A stretch of 64,000 bases of DNA from Methylosinus sporium. Lineage in GTDB: Bacteria; Pseudomonadota; Alphaproteobacteria; Rhizobiales; Beijerinckiaceae. The notes under the pieces were generated by a model. That model was not told where the DNA came from. It ran no database searches and worked only from the letters and a program-made list of their open reading frames with translations. Shown here one piece after another: positions 8,370 through 19,837 of this stretch. Each line of letters opens with the position of its first letter. Position 1 is the first letter of the stretch. The stretch lies in assembly GCF_003113265.1 (NCBI RefSeq), contig NZ_PUIV01000014.1, forward strand, positions 1 through 64,000, in the 5' to 3' direction. Made by a program: the position numbers and the translations under genes.

Positions 8370-8944
8370 TCACTCGCCAGAGCCCGACGCTCGTCGCGCC
8401 CTCCGCCAAGGGTCTCGTCGATCCGCGCACCGGCAAGCCGGTGGGCGCGGACGATCCCTTCTATCTCGGCCTCAATGACGAGCTCGCCGACAAGGGCTTT
8501 CTCGTCACCGCCACCGATGATCTCATCAATTGGGCGCGCACCGGCTCGCTGATGTGGATGACCTTCGGTCTGGCCTGCTGCGCGGTCGAGATGATCCAGG
8601 CGGCCATGCCGCGCTACGATCTCGAGCGCTTCGGCTTTGCGCCGCGCGCCAGCCCGCGCCAGTCGGACGTCATCATCATCGCCGGCACGCTGACCAACAA
8701 AATGGCCCCGGCGCTGCGCAAGGTCTACGACCAGATGCCGGAGCCGCGCTACGTCATCTCCATGGGCTCCTGCGCCAATGGCGGCGGCTATTACCACTAT
8801 TCCTATTCGGTGGTGCGCGGCTGCGATCGAATCATTCCCGTCGATATCTATGTCCCCGGCTGTCCGCCTTCGGCCGAAGCGCTCGTCTATGGCGTTCTGC
8901 TTCTGCAAAAGAAGATTCGCCGGAGTGGCACGATCGAGCGGTGA
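8360..8944 (+). CDS. nuoB: NADH-quinone oxidoreductase subunit B
   Basis: A 194-residue peripheral-arm subunit carrying cluster N2, the last iron-sulfur centre before quinone. Cys ligands are visible in [21 protein letters not shown] and [11 protein letters not shown]. The ATG at 8360, inside the end of nuoA, matches the family N terminus (MGLITRQSP); an ATG at 8339 in the same frame is less likely. A 97-base gap precedes nuoC. Confidence 0.97.
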   Translation: MGLITRQSPTLVAPSAKGLVDPRTGKPVGADDPFYLGLNDELADKGFLVTATDDLINWARTGSLMWMTFGLACCAVEMIQAAMPRYDLERFGFAPRASPRQSDVIIIAGTLTNKMAPALRKVYDQMPEPRYVISMGSCANGGGYYHYSYSVVRGCDRIIPVDIYVPGCPPSAEALVYGVLLLQKKIRRSGTIER

Positions 8945-9041
8945 CATTTCGCGCCTCCTCGGGAGCGCGCGCAAAAACGAAGAGTGCGATGCGAGCCGAC
9001 GCGCCCTGCGCGGTTGGTTTCTCATGACGCGAGGGTGAGAA

Positions 9042-9644
9042 ATGAGCGCGGAACTCGAAAAGCTCGGCGAGAAGGTCGCCGCGGCCCTGCCGGGCGTGGT
9101 GAAGGGCCTCAAGATCGCCTATGGCGAGCTCACCGTGGAAGTGGAGCGCTCGCGCTGGCTCGACGCCGCGCGCGTGCTGCGCGACGATCCCGAGCTTCTC
9201 TTCGTCAGCTTCACCGACATCACCGCAGCCGATTATCCGGAGAGAGACCTGCGTTTCGACGTGGTGCTGCACCTCCTCTCGCCCAAGCATAATCAGCGCA
9301 TCCGCGTGAAGACGCAGACCGACGAGGAGACGCCCGTCGCCTCGTTGACCAGCCTCTATCCGGGCGCCGACTGGTTCGAGCGCGAGACCTATGATCTCTT
9401 CGGCGTGCTGTTCGACGGCCATCCGGATCTTCGCCGCATCATGACCGACTACGGCTTCGACGGTCATCCGCTGCGCAAGGATTTCCCGATGTCCGGCTAT
9501 CTCGAGGTGCGCTACGACGACGAGCGCAAGCGGGTCGTCTATGAGCCCCTGAATCTCACCCAGGAATATCGGAAGTTCGATTTCCTCTCGCCTTGGGAGG
9601 GCGTTCAATACGATCTCCCCGGTGACGAGAAGGCGAGCAAGTGA
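9042..9644 (+). CDS. nuoC: NADH-quinone oxidoreductase subunit C
   Basis: A 200-residue 30-kDa subunit of the peripheral arm that supports the quinone site with NuoB and NuoD. Conserved parts are [24 protein letters not shown] and the following [23 protein letters not shown] region (residues about 100-155). The ATG at 9042 follows GAGGGTGAG. NuoC and NuoD are separate genes here, as usual in alphaproteobacteria, not fused as in E. coli. Confidence 0.97.
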   Translation: MSAELEKLGEKVAAALPGVVKGLKIAYGELTVEVERSRWLDAARVLRDDPELLFVSFTDITAADYPERDLRFDVVLHLLSPKHNQRIRVKTQTDEETPVASLTSLYPGADWFERETYDLFGVLFDGHPDLRRIMTDYGFDGHPLRKDFPMSGYLEVRYDDERKRVVYEPLNLTQEYRKFDFLSPWEGVQYDLPGDEKASK

Positions 9645-9680
9645 GAGCGCCCGTCGTGAACATCGGCGCTCTCCGCAGTC

Positions 9681-9697
9681 TTCGCTATTCGCTCTTC
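9681..9697. repeat. 17-bp repeat TTCGCTATTCGCTCTTC, copy 1
   Basis: It lies in the 73-base gap between nuoC and nuoD and is identical to 51344-51360 at the end of glmM. The sequence is itself built of short TTCGCTA-like units. It looks like a small dispersed intergenic repeat; function unknown. Confidence 0.5.
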
Positions 9698-9717
9698 GCC
9701 CGCACGGGACACCACCG

Positions 9718-10908
9718 ATGAACGACCAGAGCCTCCGCAACTTCAACCTCAACTTCGGCCCGCAGCATCCGGCGGCGCATGGCGTGCTGCGTCTGATTCT
9801 CGAGCTCGACGGCGAGGTGGTCGAGCGCTGCGATCCGCATGTCGGTTTTCTGCATCGTGGCACAGAGAAGCTGATGGAGGCGCGCACCTATCTGCAGAAC
9901 GTGCCTTATTTCGATCGGCTCGACTATTGCTCGCCGATGAATCAGGAGCACGCTTTCTGTCTCGGCATAGAGCAACTGCTCGAAGTCGAGGTTCCGCGCC
10001 GCGGTCAGCTCATTCGCGTGCTCTATGCGGAGATCGGCCGTCTTCTCTCGCACCTGCTCAACGTCACCGCGCAGGCCATGGACGTCGGCGCGCTGACGCC
10101 GCCGCTCTGGGGCTATGAAGAGCGCGAGAAGCTCATGGTCTTCTACGAGCGGGCGTGCGGCGCGCGGATGCACGCCAATTATTTCCGTCCCGGCGGCGTC
10201 GCCCGCGATCTGCCGGATCGGCTCGTCGAGGATATAGGCGCGTTCTGCGATCCGTTCCTGAAGGTTCTCGACGATCTCGACGAGCTGTTCATCGGCAACC
10301 GCATCTTCAAGCAGCGCAACGCCGACATCGGCGTCATCTCGCTGGAGGACGCGTGGAAATTCGGCTTCTCCGGTGTGATGGTGCGCGGCTCCGGCGCGCC
10401 CTGGGATCTGCGCAAGGCGCGTCCCTATGATTGCTACGAGGAGATGGAGTTCGACATTCCCGTCGGCAAGAATGGCGACTGCTACGACCGCGCGGTGATC
10501 CGCATGGAAGAGATGCGCCAGTCGACCTACATCATGAAGCAATGCGTCGAGAAGCTGCTGAAGGCCGAGAATCGCGGCCCGGTGGCGACCGTGAACAATA
10601 AGATCTGCTCGCCGCCCCGCGCCGAGATGAAGCGCTCGATGGAGGCGCTGATCCACCACTTCAAGCTCTATACGGAAGGCTTCAAAGTGCCGGCCGGCGA
10701 GGTTTATGCCGCTGTCGAGGCGCCCAAGGGCGAGTTCGGCGTCTATCTCGTCTCCGACGGCGGCGACAAGCCCTATCGCTGCAAGATCCGCGCGCCGGGC
10801 TTCGCGCATCTGCAAGCCATGGATTTTCTCTGCAAGGACCATTTGCTCGCCGACGTCTCGGCGATCCTTGGTTCGCTCGATATCGTCTTCGGGGAGGTCG
10901 ATCGGTGA
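9718..10908 (+). CDS. nuoD: NADH-quinone oxidoreductase subunit D
   Basis: A 396-residue 49-kDa subunit that forms the quinone pocket together with NuoB; it is related to the large subunit of NiFe hydrogenases but without the metal ligands. Signatures are [18 protein letters not shown] at the N terminus and [12 protein letters not shown]. The ATG at 9718 fits this conserved start; the frame is open further upstream to 9622 but unrelated. The stop codon overlaps the GTG of the next, unknown gene. Confidence 0.97.
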   Translation: MNDQSLRNFNLNFGPQHPAAHGVLRLILELDGEVVERCDPHVGFLHRGTEKLMEARTYLQNVPYFDRLDYCSPMNQEHAFCLGIEQLLEVEVPRRGQLIRVLYAEIGRLLSHLLNVTAQAMDVGALTPPLWGYEEREKLMVFYERACGARMHANYFRPGGVARDLPDRLVEDIGAFCDPFLKVLDDLDELFIGNRIFKQRNADIGVISLEDAWKFGFSGVMVRGSGAPWDLRKARPYDCYEEMEFDIPVGKNGDCYDRAVIRMEEMRQSTYIMKQCVEKLLKAENRGPVATVNNKICSPPRAEMKRSMEALIHHFKLYTEGFKVPAGEVYAAVEAPKGEFGVYLVSDGGDKPYRCKIRAPGFAHLQAMDFLCKDHLLADVSAILGSLDIVFGEVDR

Positions 10909-11258
10909 TCGGCGCTGCGATGATGGCTACGTATCTGTCGCTCGGAGCGACTGTGCAGGCGATCGCGAGTCGCGGCTCGTGTCGGCGTTTCGAACGGCTC
11001 GGCGACCTGCCGACGTCATTCGTCTACGACGGTAACGCCATGGGCGACGACCCGGAGTCGGGCGGGCAATGGGAAGTTTCCTGGTATACGAACGGAAGCT
11101 GCATGTGTTCGTCGTTGTCGGGGGGCGGCCCGCAGTCGGCGAAGCTGAGGAGCGAGCATCCCGAGCGCGACTTCGTAAAAACCGATTGGTTCTGCGAAAC
11201 CATTCGTGAATTCAATGCTCGGTGGCGTTCCGGCGCCCCGACAAAGAAACGGAACTGA
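10905..11258 (+). CDS. Unknown small protein embedded in the nuo operon
   Basis: A 117-residue product starting with GTG at 10905 inside the nuoD stop codon, with its own stop four bases before the nuoE ATG. It is thus tightly built into the operon. I recognise no family. It has four Cys residues ([22 protein letters not shown]), a glycine-rich centre, aromatic residues in [12 protein letters not shown], and no membrane helix after the first 20 residues. In-frame ATGs at 10920 and 10923 are possible starts. It could be an accessory or assembly factor for complex I, but only its position suggests this. Confidence 0.6.
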   Translation: MIGAAMMATYLSLGATVQAIASRGSCRRFERLGDLPTSFVYDGNAMGDDPESGGQWEVSWYTNGSCMCSSLSGGGPQSAKLRSEHPERDFVKTDWFCETIREFNARWRSGAPTKKRN

Positions 11259-11262
11259 CACT

Positions 11263-11889
11263 ATGTCCGTGCGTCGTCTCGCCGAAGAGCAGCCCGCGAG
11301 CTTCGAGTTCACGCCCGAGAACAAGGCGTGGCTCGAGGCGCAGATCGCCAAATATCCGGACGGCCGTCAGGCTTCCATGGTCGTGCCGGCCCTGTGGCAG
11401 GCGCAGAAGCAGAACGACTATTGGCTGCCGCAGAAGGCGATCGAGAAAGTCGCGGACACGCTCGGCATGCCGTATATTCGCGTGCTCGAGATCGCGACCT
11501 TCTACACGATGTTCAATCTCGAGCCGGTGGGTAAATTCTATGTCCAGCTCTGCGGCACCACTCCTTGCATGCTGCGCGGCTCCGACGAGCTGATCGCCGT
11601 GCTCGAGCGCCGGGTCGGTCCGCAGCGTCATGTGACGGCGGACGGGCTGTTCTCCTGGCTCGAGGTCGAGTGCCTCGGCGCGTGTTGCAATGCGCCGATG
11701 GTGCAGATCAACGACGACTATTACGAAGATTTGACGGCTGAGAATTTCGAGAAGCTGCTCGACGATCTCGCCGCCGGCCGGCCGGTGAAGATCGGCTCAC
11801 AGACGGGCCGCGTCTCCTCGGAGCCGGCGGGCGCGCTGACGAGCCTGACATCCTTCTACGGCGACGGCGCCAAAGCGCAGGCGGAGTGA
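11263..11889 (+). CDS. nuoE: NADH-quinone oxidoreductase subunit E
   Basis: A 208-residue subunit with a thioredoxin-like [2Fe-2S] domain (cluster N1a). The four Cys ligands lie in [12 protein letters not shown] and [10 protein letters not shown]. The N-terminal helical part (residues 20-80) resembles other 24-kDa subunits. The ATG at 11263 is chosen because it lies directly after the preceding stop; the upstream in-frame ATG at 11206 lies within the unknown gene. It works with NuoF in the NADH-oxidising module. Confidence 0.96.
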   Translation: MSVRRLAEEQPASFEFTPENKAWLEAQIAKYPDGRQASMVVPALWQAQKQNDYWLPQKAIEKVADTLGMPYIRVLEIATFYTMFNLEPVGKFYVQLCGTTPCMLRGSDELIAVLERRVGPQRHVTADGLFSWLEVECLGACCNAPMVQINDDYYEDLTAENFEKLLDDLAAGRPVKIGSQTGRVSSEPAGALTSLTSFYGDGAKAQAE

Positions 11890-11896
11890 ACGACCC

Positions 11897-13201
11897 ATGC
11901 TCGCCGACAAGGACCGCATTTTCACCAATCTCTATGGCATAGGCGACAAGAGCCTCGCCGGAGCGCGCTCGCGCGGCGCATGGGACAACACCAAGGCGCT
12001 GCTGGCGCTCGGCCGCGACAAGATCATTCAGGAAATGAAGGATTCGGGGCTGCGCGGGCGCGGCGGCGCCGGCTTCTCCACCGGCCTCAAATGGTCCTTC
12101 ATGCCCAAGACGCCCGATCCCGCGCGTCCCTCCTATCTCGTCATCAACGCCGACGAGTCGGAGCCGGGCACCTGCAAGGATCGCGAGATCATGCGCAATG
12201 ATCCGCAGACGCTGATCGAGGGCGCGCTGATCGCCTCCTTCGCCATGGGCGCGCACGCCTCCTACATCTATGTGCGCGGCGAGTTCATCGCCGAGCGGAT
12301 CGCGCTGCAGAAGGCGATCGACGAGGCCTATGAGGCGCGGCTCATCGGCAAAGACAATATTCACGGCTATCCCTTCGACCTCTACGTCCATCACGGCGCC
12401 GGCGCTTACATCTGCGGCGAGGAGACGGCGCTGATCGAGAGCCTCGAGGGCAAGAAGGGCATGCCGCGCCTGAAGCCGCCGTTCCCGGCCAATGTCGGCC
12501 TCTATGGCTGCCCGACGACGGTCAATAATGTCGAATCCATCGCCGTCGCGCCGACAATTCTGCGCCGCGGCGCGAGCTGGTTCGCCGGCATCGGCAAGCC
12601 CAACAACACGGGCACTAAGCTCTTTTCCATCTCCGGCCATGTGAACAAGCCGTGCAATGTGGAAGAGGCCATGTCCATTCCCTTCCGCGAGCTGATCGAT
12701 CGCCATTGCGGCGGCGTGCGCGGCGGTTCGGACAATCTTCTCGCCGTCATTCCCGGCGGCTCCTCGGTGCGGCTCGTGCCGGCGGATCAGATCATCGACT
12801 GTCCGATGGATTTCGACAGCCTCGTCAAGCTCGGCTCCGGCCTCGGCACGGCGGCGGTCATCGTGATGGACAAGTCGACCGACATCATCCGCGCCATCGC
12901 CCGCATCTCGTATTTCTACAAGCATGAGAGCTGCGGCCAATGCACGCCCTGCCGCGAAGGCACGGGCTGGATGTGGCGCGTCGTCACGAGAATGGCGGAA
13001 GGCCGCGCCCACAAGCGCGAGATCGACATGCTGTTCGACGTGTCGAAGCAGATCGAGGGACATACGATCTGCGCGCTCGGCGATGCGGCGGCCTGGCCGA
13101 TCCAGGGCCTCATCAATCATTTCCGTGGCGAAATCGAGAAGCGCATCGATCGTTATGCGGCCAATCCGCATCCCGATCCGGTGCGCGTGGCGGCGGAGTA
13201 G
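11897..13201 (+). CDS. nuoF: NADH-quinone oxidoreductase subunit F
   Basis: A 434-residue 51-kDa subunit that binds NADH and FMN and holds cluster N3. The glycine-rich FMN/NADH segment [15 protein letters not shown] is at about residues 50-65, the NADH-binding region [15 protein letters not shown] near 180, and the [4Fe-4S] ligands are in [12 protein letters not shown] with a further Cys in HTICALGD. Eight bases separate it from nuoE and nine from nuoG. Confidence 0.98.
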   Translation: MLADKDRIFTNLYGIGDKSLAGARSRGAWDNTKALLALGRDKIIQEMKDSGLRGRGGAGFSTGLKWSFMPKTPDPARPSYLVINADESEPGTCKDREIMRNDPQTLIEGALIASFAMGAHASYIYVRGEFIAERIALQKAIDEAYEARLIGKDNIHGYPFDLYVHHGAGAYICGEETALIESLEGKKGMPRLKPPFPANVGLYGCPTTVNNVESIAVAPTILRRGASWFAGIGKPNNTGTKLFSISGHVNKPCNVEEAMSIPFRELIDRHCGGVRGGSDNLLAVIPGGSSVRLVPADQIIDCPMDFDSLVKLGSGLGTAAVIVMDKSTDIIRAIARISYFYKHESCGQCTPCREGTGWMWRVVTRMAEGRAHKREIDMLFDVSKQIEGHTICALGDAAAWPIQGLINHFRGEIEKRIDRYAANPHPDPVRVAAE

Positions 13202-13210
13202 GGCATTCCA

Positions 13211-15274
13211 ATGACCAGAATTCTCGTCGATGGCGTCGAGGTCGACGTTCCGGCCGAATATACGCTGCTGCAGGCCTGCGAGGAGGCCGGCGCCGAGGTG
13301 CCGCGCTTCTGCTTCCACGAGCGTCTGTCGATCGCCGGCAATTGCCGCATGTGTCTCGTCGAGGTGAAGGGCGGCCCGCCGAAGCCGCAGGCCTCCTGCG
13401 CCATCGCGGTCAAAGATCTGCGTCCCGGCCCCGACGGCGCGCCGCCGGAAGTCTTCACCAAATCCCCCATGGTGAAGAAGGCGCGCGAAGGCGTGATGGA
13501 GTTCCTGCTCGTCAATCATCCGCTCGACTGTCCGATCTGCGATCAGGGCGGCGAATGTGATCTGCAGGATCAGGCGCTGGCCTTCGGCGGCGACAGCTCG
13601 CGCTATGCCGAGAACAAGCGCGCGGTCGAGGACAAATATATCGGTCCGCTCGTCAAGACGGCGATGACCCGCTGCATCCATTGCACCCGCTGCGTGCGCT
13701 TCACGGCGGAGATCGCCGGCACCAGCGACATGGGCGCGATCGGCCGCGGCGAGGATATGGAGATCACCACTTATCTGCAGACGGCGATGACGTCTGAGCT
13801 GCAGGGCAATGTGACCGATCTCTGTCCCGTCGGCGCGCTTCTGCCCAAGCCGCAGAATTTTCGCGCGCGTCCCTGGGAGTATCAAAAGACCGAGACGATC
13901 GACGTGCAGGATGCGCTGGGCTCCGCCATCCGCGTCGACGCGCGCGGCCGTGAGGTGATCCGCATTCTGCCGCGCCTCAACGAGGCGGTGAATGAGGAGT
14001 GGATCTCCGACAAGACCCGACAGGTCGTCGACGGACTGAAGGCGCAGCGCCTCGACCGTCCTTATATTCGCGAGAATGGACGCCTGCGTCCGGCCAGCTG
14101 GCAGGAAGCGCTCGGAACTGTGGCCGCCAAGACCAAGGCGACGAAAGCGGAGAAGATCGGCGCCCTCGTCGGCGATCTCGCCGCGCTCGAGGAAATCTTC
14201 GCGCTGAAGCTTCTCGTCGAGGGACGCGGCAGCGCCAATCTCGACGCGCGCCAGGACGGGAGCAAGCTCGATCCGCGCTTCGGCCGCGCCTCCTATCTCT
14301 TCAACGCGTCCATCGCTGGAATCGACGAGGCGGATTCGCTGCTGATCGTCGGCTCCAATCCGCGTAAGGAAGCGCCCGTGCTCAACGCGCGCATCCGCAA
14401 GCGCTGGCTGAAGGGCGATTTCCTCATCTCGGCGATCGGCGAGCAGGCGGATCTGACTTACGACTACGATTATCTCGGCGCCGGCCCGGACGCTCTGGCG
14501 CGCTTCATCGAAAGCGCGCCGACGGCCTCCGCCAAGCGCATCGTGCTGATCGGTCAGGGCGCGCTGACGCGTCCCGACGGCCGCGCCATTCTGGCGCTCG
14601 CCGCTCAGGCCGCCAGGAAACACGGCGGTCTGTCTGAGGGCTGGAACGGCTTCAGCGTTCTGCACACCGCGGCTGCGCGCGTCGGCGCGCTCGATCTCGG
14701 CTTCACGCCGGGGCAGGGCGGCCTCGACGCGGCGGACATAGCGAAGGCCGGCGTGCTCGATCTCGTCTTCAATCTCGGCGCCGATGAAATCGCGATCGAG
14801 CCGGGCGCTTTCGTCGTCTATATCGGCACGCATGGCGACAAGGGCGCGCATCGCGCCGACGTCATTCTCCCGGGCGCGGCCTATACGGAGAAGTTTGGCC
14901 TCTATGTGAACACGGAAGGCCGTGTGCAGGAGGCGCTGCGCGCGACCTTCCCGCCGGGCGACGCCCGCGAGGATTGGGCGATTCTGCGCGCGCTCTCCGG
15001 CGCTCTCGGCGCGCCGCTGCCCTTCGACTCGCAAAAGCAGCTGCGCGCCAAGCTCGGCGAGGCGCATCCGCATCTCCTGCGGCTCGATCAGATCGGCTCC
15101 GCCTCGGCGGCCGATCTCGAAGCGGTGGCGCTGCAGCCGGCGACCGCGTGGAAGGACGATTTCGCGCCTGCGATCACGGATTTCTATCTCACCAATCCGA
15201 TCGCGCGCGCCTCGGCCACAATGGCGGAATGTTCGGCGCTGGCGCTGGATCGACTGAAGCAAGCGGCGGAATAG
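13211..15274 (+). CDS. nuoG: NADH-quinone oxidoreductase subunit G
   Basis: A 687-residue 75-kDa subunit. The N terminus is a ferredoxin-like [2Fe-2S] domain (CRMCLVEV), followed by a [4Fe-4S] site with a His ligand region ([18 protein letters not shown]) and the four-Cys motif TRCIHCTRC. The remaining 450 residues form a molybdopterin-oxidoreductase-like domain without cofactor function. The length fits the alphaproteobacterial type, shorter than E. coli NuoG. It conducts electrons from NuoF to NuoI. Confidence 0.97.
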   Translation: MTRILVDGVEVDVPAEYTLLQACEEAGAEVPRFCFHERLSIAGNCRMCLVEVKGGPPKPQASCAIAVKDLRPGPDGAPPEVFTKSPMVKKAREGVMEFLLVNHPLDCPICDQGGECDLQDQALAFGGDSSRYAENKRAVEDKYIGPLVKTAMTRCIHCTRCVRFTAEIAGTSDMGAIGRGEDMEITTYLQTAMTSELQGNVTDLCPVGALLPKPQNFRARPWEYQKTETIDVQDALGSAIRVDARGREVIRILPRLNEAVNEEWISDKTRQVVDGLKAQRLDRPYIRENGRLRPASWQEALGTVAAKTKATKAEKIGALVGDLAALEEIFALKLLVEGRGSANLDARQDGSKLDPRFGRASYLFNASIAGIDEADSLLIVGSNPRKEAPVLNARIRKRWLKGDFLISAIGEQADLTYDYDYLGAGPDALARFIESAPTASAKRIVLIGQGALTRPDGRAILALAAQAARKHGGLSEGWNGFSVLHTAAARVGALDLGFTPGQGGLDAADIAKAGVLDLVFNLGADEIAIEPGAFVVYIGTHGDKGAHRADVILPGAAYTEKFGLYVNTEGRVQEALRATFPPGDAREDWAILRALSGALGAPLPFDSQKQLRAKLGEAHPHLLRLDQIGSASAADLEAVALQPATAWKDDFAPAITDFYLTNPIARASATMAECSALALDRLKQAAE

Positions 15275-15284
15275 GAGCAAGGAC

Positions 15285-16304
15285 GTGATCGACGGCTGGC
15301 TGCTGAACCTTCTCCTGATCATCGTGAAGAGCGTCGTTCTGACGGTCGTTCTGCTGGTCTATCTCGCCTATGCGATCTACATCGACCGCAAGGTCTGGGC
15401 CGCCGTGCAGCTGCGCCGCGGGCCCAATGTCGTCGGACCCTGGGGCTTGCTCCAGAGCTTCGCCGACATGCTCAAATTCGTGTTGAAGGAGCCGGTGATC
15501 CCGGACACGGCCAATAAGGGCGTGTTCCTGCTCGCGCCTTTCGTCACGGCCATGCTCGCCGTCGCCGCCTGGGCGGTCATCCCCGTCAATGACGGCTGGG
15601 CGGTCGCCGATCTCAATGTCGGCATTCTCTATATTTTCGCCATCTCCTCGCTCGGCGTCTATGGCATCATCATGGGCGGCTGGGCGTCGAACTCCAAATA
15701 TCCCTTCCTGTCGGCGCTGCGCTCGGCCGCGCAAATGGTGTCCTACGAAGTCTCGATCGGCTTCGTCATCATCACCGTTCTGCTCTGCGCCGGCTCGCTC
15801 AATCTCACCGAGATCGTGCGCGCGCAGGATTCGCAATACGGCATTCTCGGCTGGTATTGGCTGCGCCTGCTGCCGATGTTCATCATCTTCTTCATCTCGG
15901 CGCTGGCCGAGACGAACCGCCCGCCCTTCGACTTGGTGGAAGCCGAGTCGGAGCTGGTCGCGGGCTTCATGATCGAATATTCGGCGACGCCCTACATGCT
16001 GTTCATGCTCGGCGAATATGTGGCGATCCTGACCATGTGCGCCTTGCTGACGATCCTCTTCTTCGGCGGCTGGCTGCCGCCGGTGAATATCGCGCCCTTC
16101 ACTCTAATCCCGGGCGTGATCTGGTTCGTCCTCAAGGTCACATTCTTCTTCTTCTTCTTCGCCATGGTGAAGGCCTTCGTGCCGCGCTATCGCTACGACC
16201 AGCTCATGCGGCTCGGCTGGAAGGTGTTCCTGCCCATCTCGCTCGTCATGGTCATCGTCGTCGCCGGCATTCTCCAATTCGCCGGCTCGGCGGGCGCGAA
16301 CTAA
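15285..16304 (+). CDS. nuoH: NADH-quinone oxidoreductase subunit H
   Basis: A 339-residue membrane subunit with about eight helices that connects the peripheral arm to the proton pumps and closes the quinone channel. Signatures are [23 protein letters not shown] and the acidic loop [23 protein letters not shown]. The start is GTG at 15285, eleven bases after the nuoG stop and preceded by AGGAGCAAGGAC. Confidence 0.97.
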   Translation: MIDGWLLNLLLIIVKSVVLTVVLLVYLAYAIYIDRKVWAAVQLRRGPNVVGPWGLLQSFADMLKFVLKEPVIPDTANKGVFLLAPFVTAMLAVAAWAVIPVNDGWAVADLNVGILYIFAISSLGVYGIIMGGWASNSKYPFLSALRSAAQMVSYEVSIGFVIITVLLCAGSLNLTEIVRAQDSQYGILGWYWLRLLPMFIIFFISALAETNRPPFDLVEAESELVAGFMIEYSATPYMLFMLGEYVAILTMCALLTILFFGGWLPPVNIAPFTLIPGVIWFVLKVTFFFFFFAMVKAFVPRYRYDQLMRLGWKVFLPISLVMVIVVAGILQFAGSAGAN

Positions 16305-16316
16305 GGGAGTGACGTC

Positions 16317-16805
16317 ATGAAGCTCGATCAAGCGGCCAAGTCGCTCTTCCTCACTGAGTTCATCGCCGCCTTCTTCCTGTCGATGCGCTACTTCTTCAAG
16401 CCGAAGGCGACGCTCAACTATCCGCATGAGAAGAACCCGATCTCGCCGCGCTTTCGCGGCGAGCATGCGCTGCGCCGCTACCCCAATGGCGAGGAGCGCT
16501 GCATCGCCTGCAAGCTCTGCGAGGCGATCTGCCCCGCGCAGGCCATCACCATCGAGGCCGGTCCGCGCCGCAATGACGGCACTCGCCGCACGACGCGCTA
16601 CGACATCGACATGGTGAAATGCATCTATTGCGGCTTCTGCCAGGAGGCCTGCCCGGTGGACGCCATCGTCGAGGGACCGAACCAGGAGTTCGCCGTCGAG
16701 ACGCGCGAGGAGCTCTACTACAATAAGGAGCGCCTGCTCGAGAATGGCGCCCGCTGGGAGCGCGAGATCGCGCGCAACATCGCGCTCGACGCCCCTTATC
16801 GCTGA
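16317..16805 (+). CDS. nuoI: NADH-quinone oxidoreductase subunit I
   Basis: A 162-residue ferredoxin-like subunit with two [4Fe-4S] centres (N6a, N6b). The ligand motifs are [14 protein letters not shown] and [14 protein letters not shown]. The N-terminal helix ([16 protein letters not shown]) lies on the membrane. It passes electrons from NuoG to NuoB. The ATG at 16317 follows GGGAGTGACGTC. Confidence 0.98.
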   Translation: MKLDQAAKSLFLTEFIAAFFLSMRYFFKPKATLNYPHEKNPISPRFRGEHALRRYPNGEERCIACKLCEAICPAQAITIEAGPRRNDGTRRTTRYDIDMVKCIYCGFCQEACPVDAIVEGPNQEFAVETREELYYNKERLLENGARWEREIARNIALDAPYR

Positions 16806-16854
16806 GAACGCACGAGAGCCGGACGCAACGAGACGCTCGAGAGAGGACGACAAA

Positions 16855-17457
16855 GTGGCTGTGGCATTCTTCTATCTTTTCTCGGCGGTGCTGATCGCAT
16901 CGGCTTTCGCGGTGATCGTCTCGCGCAATCCGGTTCATTCGGTGCTCTATCTCATCCTCGCCTTCGTCAATGGCGCGGGGCTTTTCCTGCTCGCCGGGGC
17001 CGAATTCCTCGCCATGATCCTCGTCGTCGTCTATGTCGGCGCGGTCGCTGTGTTGTTCCTCTTCGTGGTGATGATGCTGGACGTCGATTTCGCCGAGCTG
17101 CGCCAGGGCTTCAGCAAGCATTTGCCGGTCGGCGCGGCCGTCGGAGCCGTGGTGCTCGGCGAGCTCGGCCTCGTCGCGCTCGGCTGGCAGAGCGCGCCCG
17201 GCGCGAAAGAGGCCGCCGCGGCTCCGATCGTCGCCGGCGTGTCGAACACGGCGGCGCTCGGTCAGGTGCTCTACACCAAATATTTCCTCTTCTTCCAGGC
17301 TTCGGCGTTGGTGCTGCTCACCGCCATGATCGGCGCGATCGTGCTGACGCTGCATCATCGTCCCGGCGTCAAGCGGCAGAAGATCGAGGAGCAGAACGCG
17401 CGCACGCGCGACAATGTCATCGAGATCAAGAAAGTGCCCTCACGGGCAGGCGTCTGA
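16855..17457 (+). CDS. nuoJ: NADH-quinone oxidoreductase subunit J
   Basis: A 200-residue membrane subunit with five helices. The conserved helix [20 protein letters not shown] contains the acidic residues of the proton path, and [11 protein letters not shown] follows. The GTG at 16855 is preferred because GAGAGG at 16841-16846 is correctly spaced and the protein then starts [10 protein letters not shown] like its relatives. The frame is open upstream, over the end of nuoI. Confidence 0.95.
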   Translation: MAVAFFYLFSAVLIASAFAVIVSRNPVHSVLYLILAFVNGAGLFLLAGAEFLAMILVVVYVGAVAVLFLFVVMMLDVDFAELRQGFSKHLPVGAAVGAVVLGELGLVALGWQSAPGAKEAAAAPIVAGVSNTAALGQVLYTKYFLFFQASALVLLTAMIGAIVLTLHHRPGVKRQKIEEQNARTRDNVIEIKKVPSRAGV

Positions 17458-17470
17458 GGGGATCGCAGCA

Positions 17471-17779
17471 ATGGTCGTCGACCTCACCCATTATCTCGTC
17501 GTCTCGGCGATCGTGTTCACGCTCGGCGTCGCCGGCATCATCCTCAACCGCAAGAACATCATCATCATCTTGATGTCGGTGGAGCTGATCCTGCTGGCGG
17601 TGAACATCAACCTCGTGGCCTTCTCGGCCTCGCTCGGCGATCTGACCGGCCAGGTCTTCGCTCTGTTCATCCTCACGGTGGCGGCGGCGGAGGCGGCCAT
17701 CGGCCTCGCCATTCTCGTCACCTATTTCCGCAACCGCGGCACGATCGCGGTCGAGGACATCAACTCTCTGAAGGGCTGA
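17471..17779 (+). CDS. nuoK: NADH-quinone oxidoreductase subunit K
   Basis: A 102-residue subunit with three helices, typical length. The segment [20 protein letters not shown] holds the conserved Glu in the membrane that takes part in proton transfer, with a second acidic position in [12 protein letters not shown]. The ATG at 17471 lies 13 bases after the nuoJ stop. Six bases separate it from nuoL. Confidence 0.97.
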   Translation: MVVDLTHYLVVSAIVFTLGVAGIILNRKNIIIILMSVELILLAVNINLVAFSASLGDLTGQVFALFILTVAAAEAAIGLAILVTYFRNRGTIAVEDINSLKG

Positions 17780-17785
17780 GCGCCG

Positions 17786-19837
17786 ATGATCCAAGCAATC
17801 GTCTTTCTGCCGCTCATCGGCTTTCTCATCGCGGGCCTGTTCGGGCGGCGCATCGGCGCGCGCGCGTCCGAGCTCGTGACGACGACGCTGCTGTTCATCG
17901 CGGCCGGCTTCTCCTGGATCGTGTTCTTCGATGTGGCGCTCGGCCACGGCCACGCCAGCGCGCCAGTGCTCGCCAATTGGTTCACCTCGGGCAAGCTCAG
18001 CGTCGATTGGGCCTTGCGCGTCGACTCGCTGACCGCCGTGATGCTCGTCGTCGTGAACACCGTCTCGGCGCTCGTGCATTTCTATTCGATCGGCTATATG
18101 CACGAGGATCCGAGTCGTCCGCGCTTCTTCGCCTATCTGTCGCTCTTCACCTTCGCCATGCTCTCGCTGGTGACGGCCGATAATCTCGTGCAGATGTTCT
18201 TCGGCTGGGAGGGCGTCGGTCTCGCCTCCTACCTTCTCATCGGCTTCTGGTATCAGAAGCCGTCGGCCAATGCCGCGGCCATCAAGGCCTTCGTCGTCAA
18301 CCGCGTCGGCGACTTCGGCTTCGCGCTCGGCATTTTCCTCGTCTTCCAGCTCACGCAATCCTTGAGCTTCGAGCAGGTGTTCGCCGCCGTTCCGGGCATC
18401 GCGGGCCATAAGATCCATGTGTTCGGCGCCGATTTCGACGCGTTGACGCTCGCGACCTTCCTGCTGTTCATCGGCGCGATGGGCAAATCCGCGCAATTCC
18501 TGCTGCACACCTGGCTGCCGGACGCGATGGAAGGCCCGACGCCGGTCTCCGCCCTCATCCATGCCGCGACAATGGTGACCGCCGGCGTGTTCATGGTCGC
18601 GCGCCTGTCGCCGATCTTCGAATATGCGCCGGACACGCTGGCTTTCGTCACGCTGATCGGCGCGATCACCGCCTTTTTCGCAGCGACGATCGGCCTCGTG
18701 CAGAACGACATAAAGCGCGTCATCGCCTATTCGACCTGCTCGCAGCTCGGCTATATGTTCGTGGCGGAAGGCGTCGGCGCCTATTCGCTCGGCGTGTTCC
18801 ATCTCTTCACCCACGCCTTCTTCAAGGCGCTGCTGTTCCTGGGCGCCGGCTCGGTCATCCATGCGATGCATCACGAGCAGGACATGCGGAACATGGGCGG
18901 CCTGTGGAACAAGATTCCCTTCACCTTCGCCATGATGACGATCGGCACTCTGGCGCTGACCGGCGTCGGCATTCCGGGGACGGAGCTCGGCTTCGCCGGC
19001 TTCTTCTCCAAGGACGCCATCATCGAGGCGGCCTTCGCCGCCGGCGAGCATCGCAGCGTCGCTTATCTCGCCTTCATCTCCACGGTGGTCGCGGCGGGCC
19101 TCACCTCCTTCTATTCCTGGCGTCTCGTCTTCATGACCTTCTTCGGCAAGGCGAAGGAGTCTCATGCGGACGCTCGTGCCGCGCATGGCCATGACGATCA
19201 CACGCATGCGGACGCTCACGCCCATGGTCATGACGATCATGCCCATGACGATCATGGCCACGGCCATCATGCGCCGCACGAGTCGCCGATCGTCATGCTG
19301 ATCCCGCTCGCTGTTCTGGCGGTGGGAGCGGTGGCGGCGGGCGCCGTGTTCATGGGCGATTTCGCCGGCCATGGCTATGACGAGTTCTGGAAGGGCGCGC
19401 TCTATACCGGCCACGACAATCACATTCTCCACGCCATGCATGAGATCCCGCATTGGGTGTCCTATGCCGCGACGGTGATGATGATCCTCGGCTTCCTCGG
19501 CGCTTTCTTCGTCTATCAGCTGGCGCCGGGCACGGCGCAGAAGATCGCGCACGCCTTTCCGCGGCTCTACCGTTTCCTGCTCAACAAATGGTATTTCGAC
19601 GAGCTCTATGACGCGATCTTCGTGCGTCCCGCCTTCGCGCTCGGTCGGCTGCTGTGGAAGGGCGGCGACGGCCGCATCATCGACGGGCTCGGCCCCGACG
19701 GCATTGCAGCGCGCGTCGTCGACGGCGCTCGCCTCGCGGTGAAGCTGCAGACCGGCTATGTCTATCACTACGCCTTCGCCATGCTGATCGGCGTCGCGGC
19801 GGTCGTCACCTGGTTCGTCGCAGGAGGTCTGCGCTGA
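17786..19837 (+). CDS. nuoL: NADH-quinone oxidoreductase subunit L with His-rich loop
   Basis: A 683-residue antiporter-like proton-pumping subunit with a long lateral helix near the C terminus. Typical segments are [47 protein letters not shown] and a conserved [30 protein letters not shown] region. An unusual insertion at about residues 458-500 carries some 15 His and many Asp residues in HGHDDH-type units and is encoded by short DNA repeats. It lies between helices and would face the solvent. The stop shares one base with the nuoM ATG. Confidence 0.97.
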   Translation: MIQAIVFLPLIGFLIAGLFGRRIGARASELVTTTLLFIAAGFSWIVFFDVALGHGHASAPVLANWFTSGKLSVDWALRVDSLTAVMLVVVNTVSALVHFYSIGYMHEDPSRPRFFAYLSLFTFAMLSLVTADNLVQMFFGWEGVGLASYLLIGFWYQKPSANAAAIKAFVVNRVGDFGFALGIFLVFQLTQSLSFEQVFAAVPGIAGHKIHVFGADFDALTLATFLLFIGAMGKSAQFLLHTWLPDAMEGPTPVSALIHAATMVTAGVFMVARLSPIFEYAPDTLAFVTLIGAITAFFAATIGLVQNDIKRVIAYSTCSQLGYMFVAEGVGAYSLGVFHLFTHAFFKALLFLGAGSVIHAMHHEQDMRNMGGLWNKIPFTFAMMTIGTLALTGVGIPGTELGFAGFFSKDAIIEAAFAAGEHRSVAYLAFISTVVAAGLTSFYSWRLVFMTFFGKAKESHADARAAHGHDDHTHADAHAHGHDDHAHDDHGHGHHAPHESPIVMLIPLAVLAVGAVAAGAVFMGDFAGHGYDEFWKGALYTGHDNHILHAMHEIPHWVSYAATVMMILGFLGAFFVYQLAPGTAQKIAHAFPRLYRFLLNKWYFDELYDAIFVRPAFALGRLLWKGGDGRIIDGLGPDGIAARVVDGARLAVKLQTGYVYHYAFAMLIGVAAVVTWFVAGGLR

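Noticed and set aside
11708-15322. Very long minus-strand frame opposite nuoE-nuoG
   Set aside because: It is a shadow of high-GC coding DNA; the plus strand encodes clear complex I subunits with all cluster ligands.
19159-19290. CRISPR-like or satellite array at the repeated CATGACGATCAT units
   Set aside because: The units are short, in frame and code for the His-rich loop of NuoL; there are no spacers.
17426-19768. Long minus-strand frame opposite nuoK-nuoL
   Set aside because: His/Arg/Glu-rich antisense reading of nuoL; no domain and no start signal.
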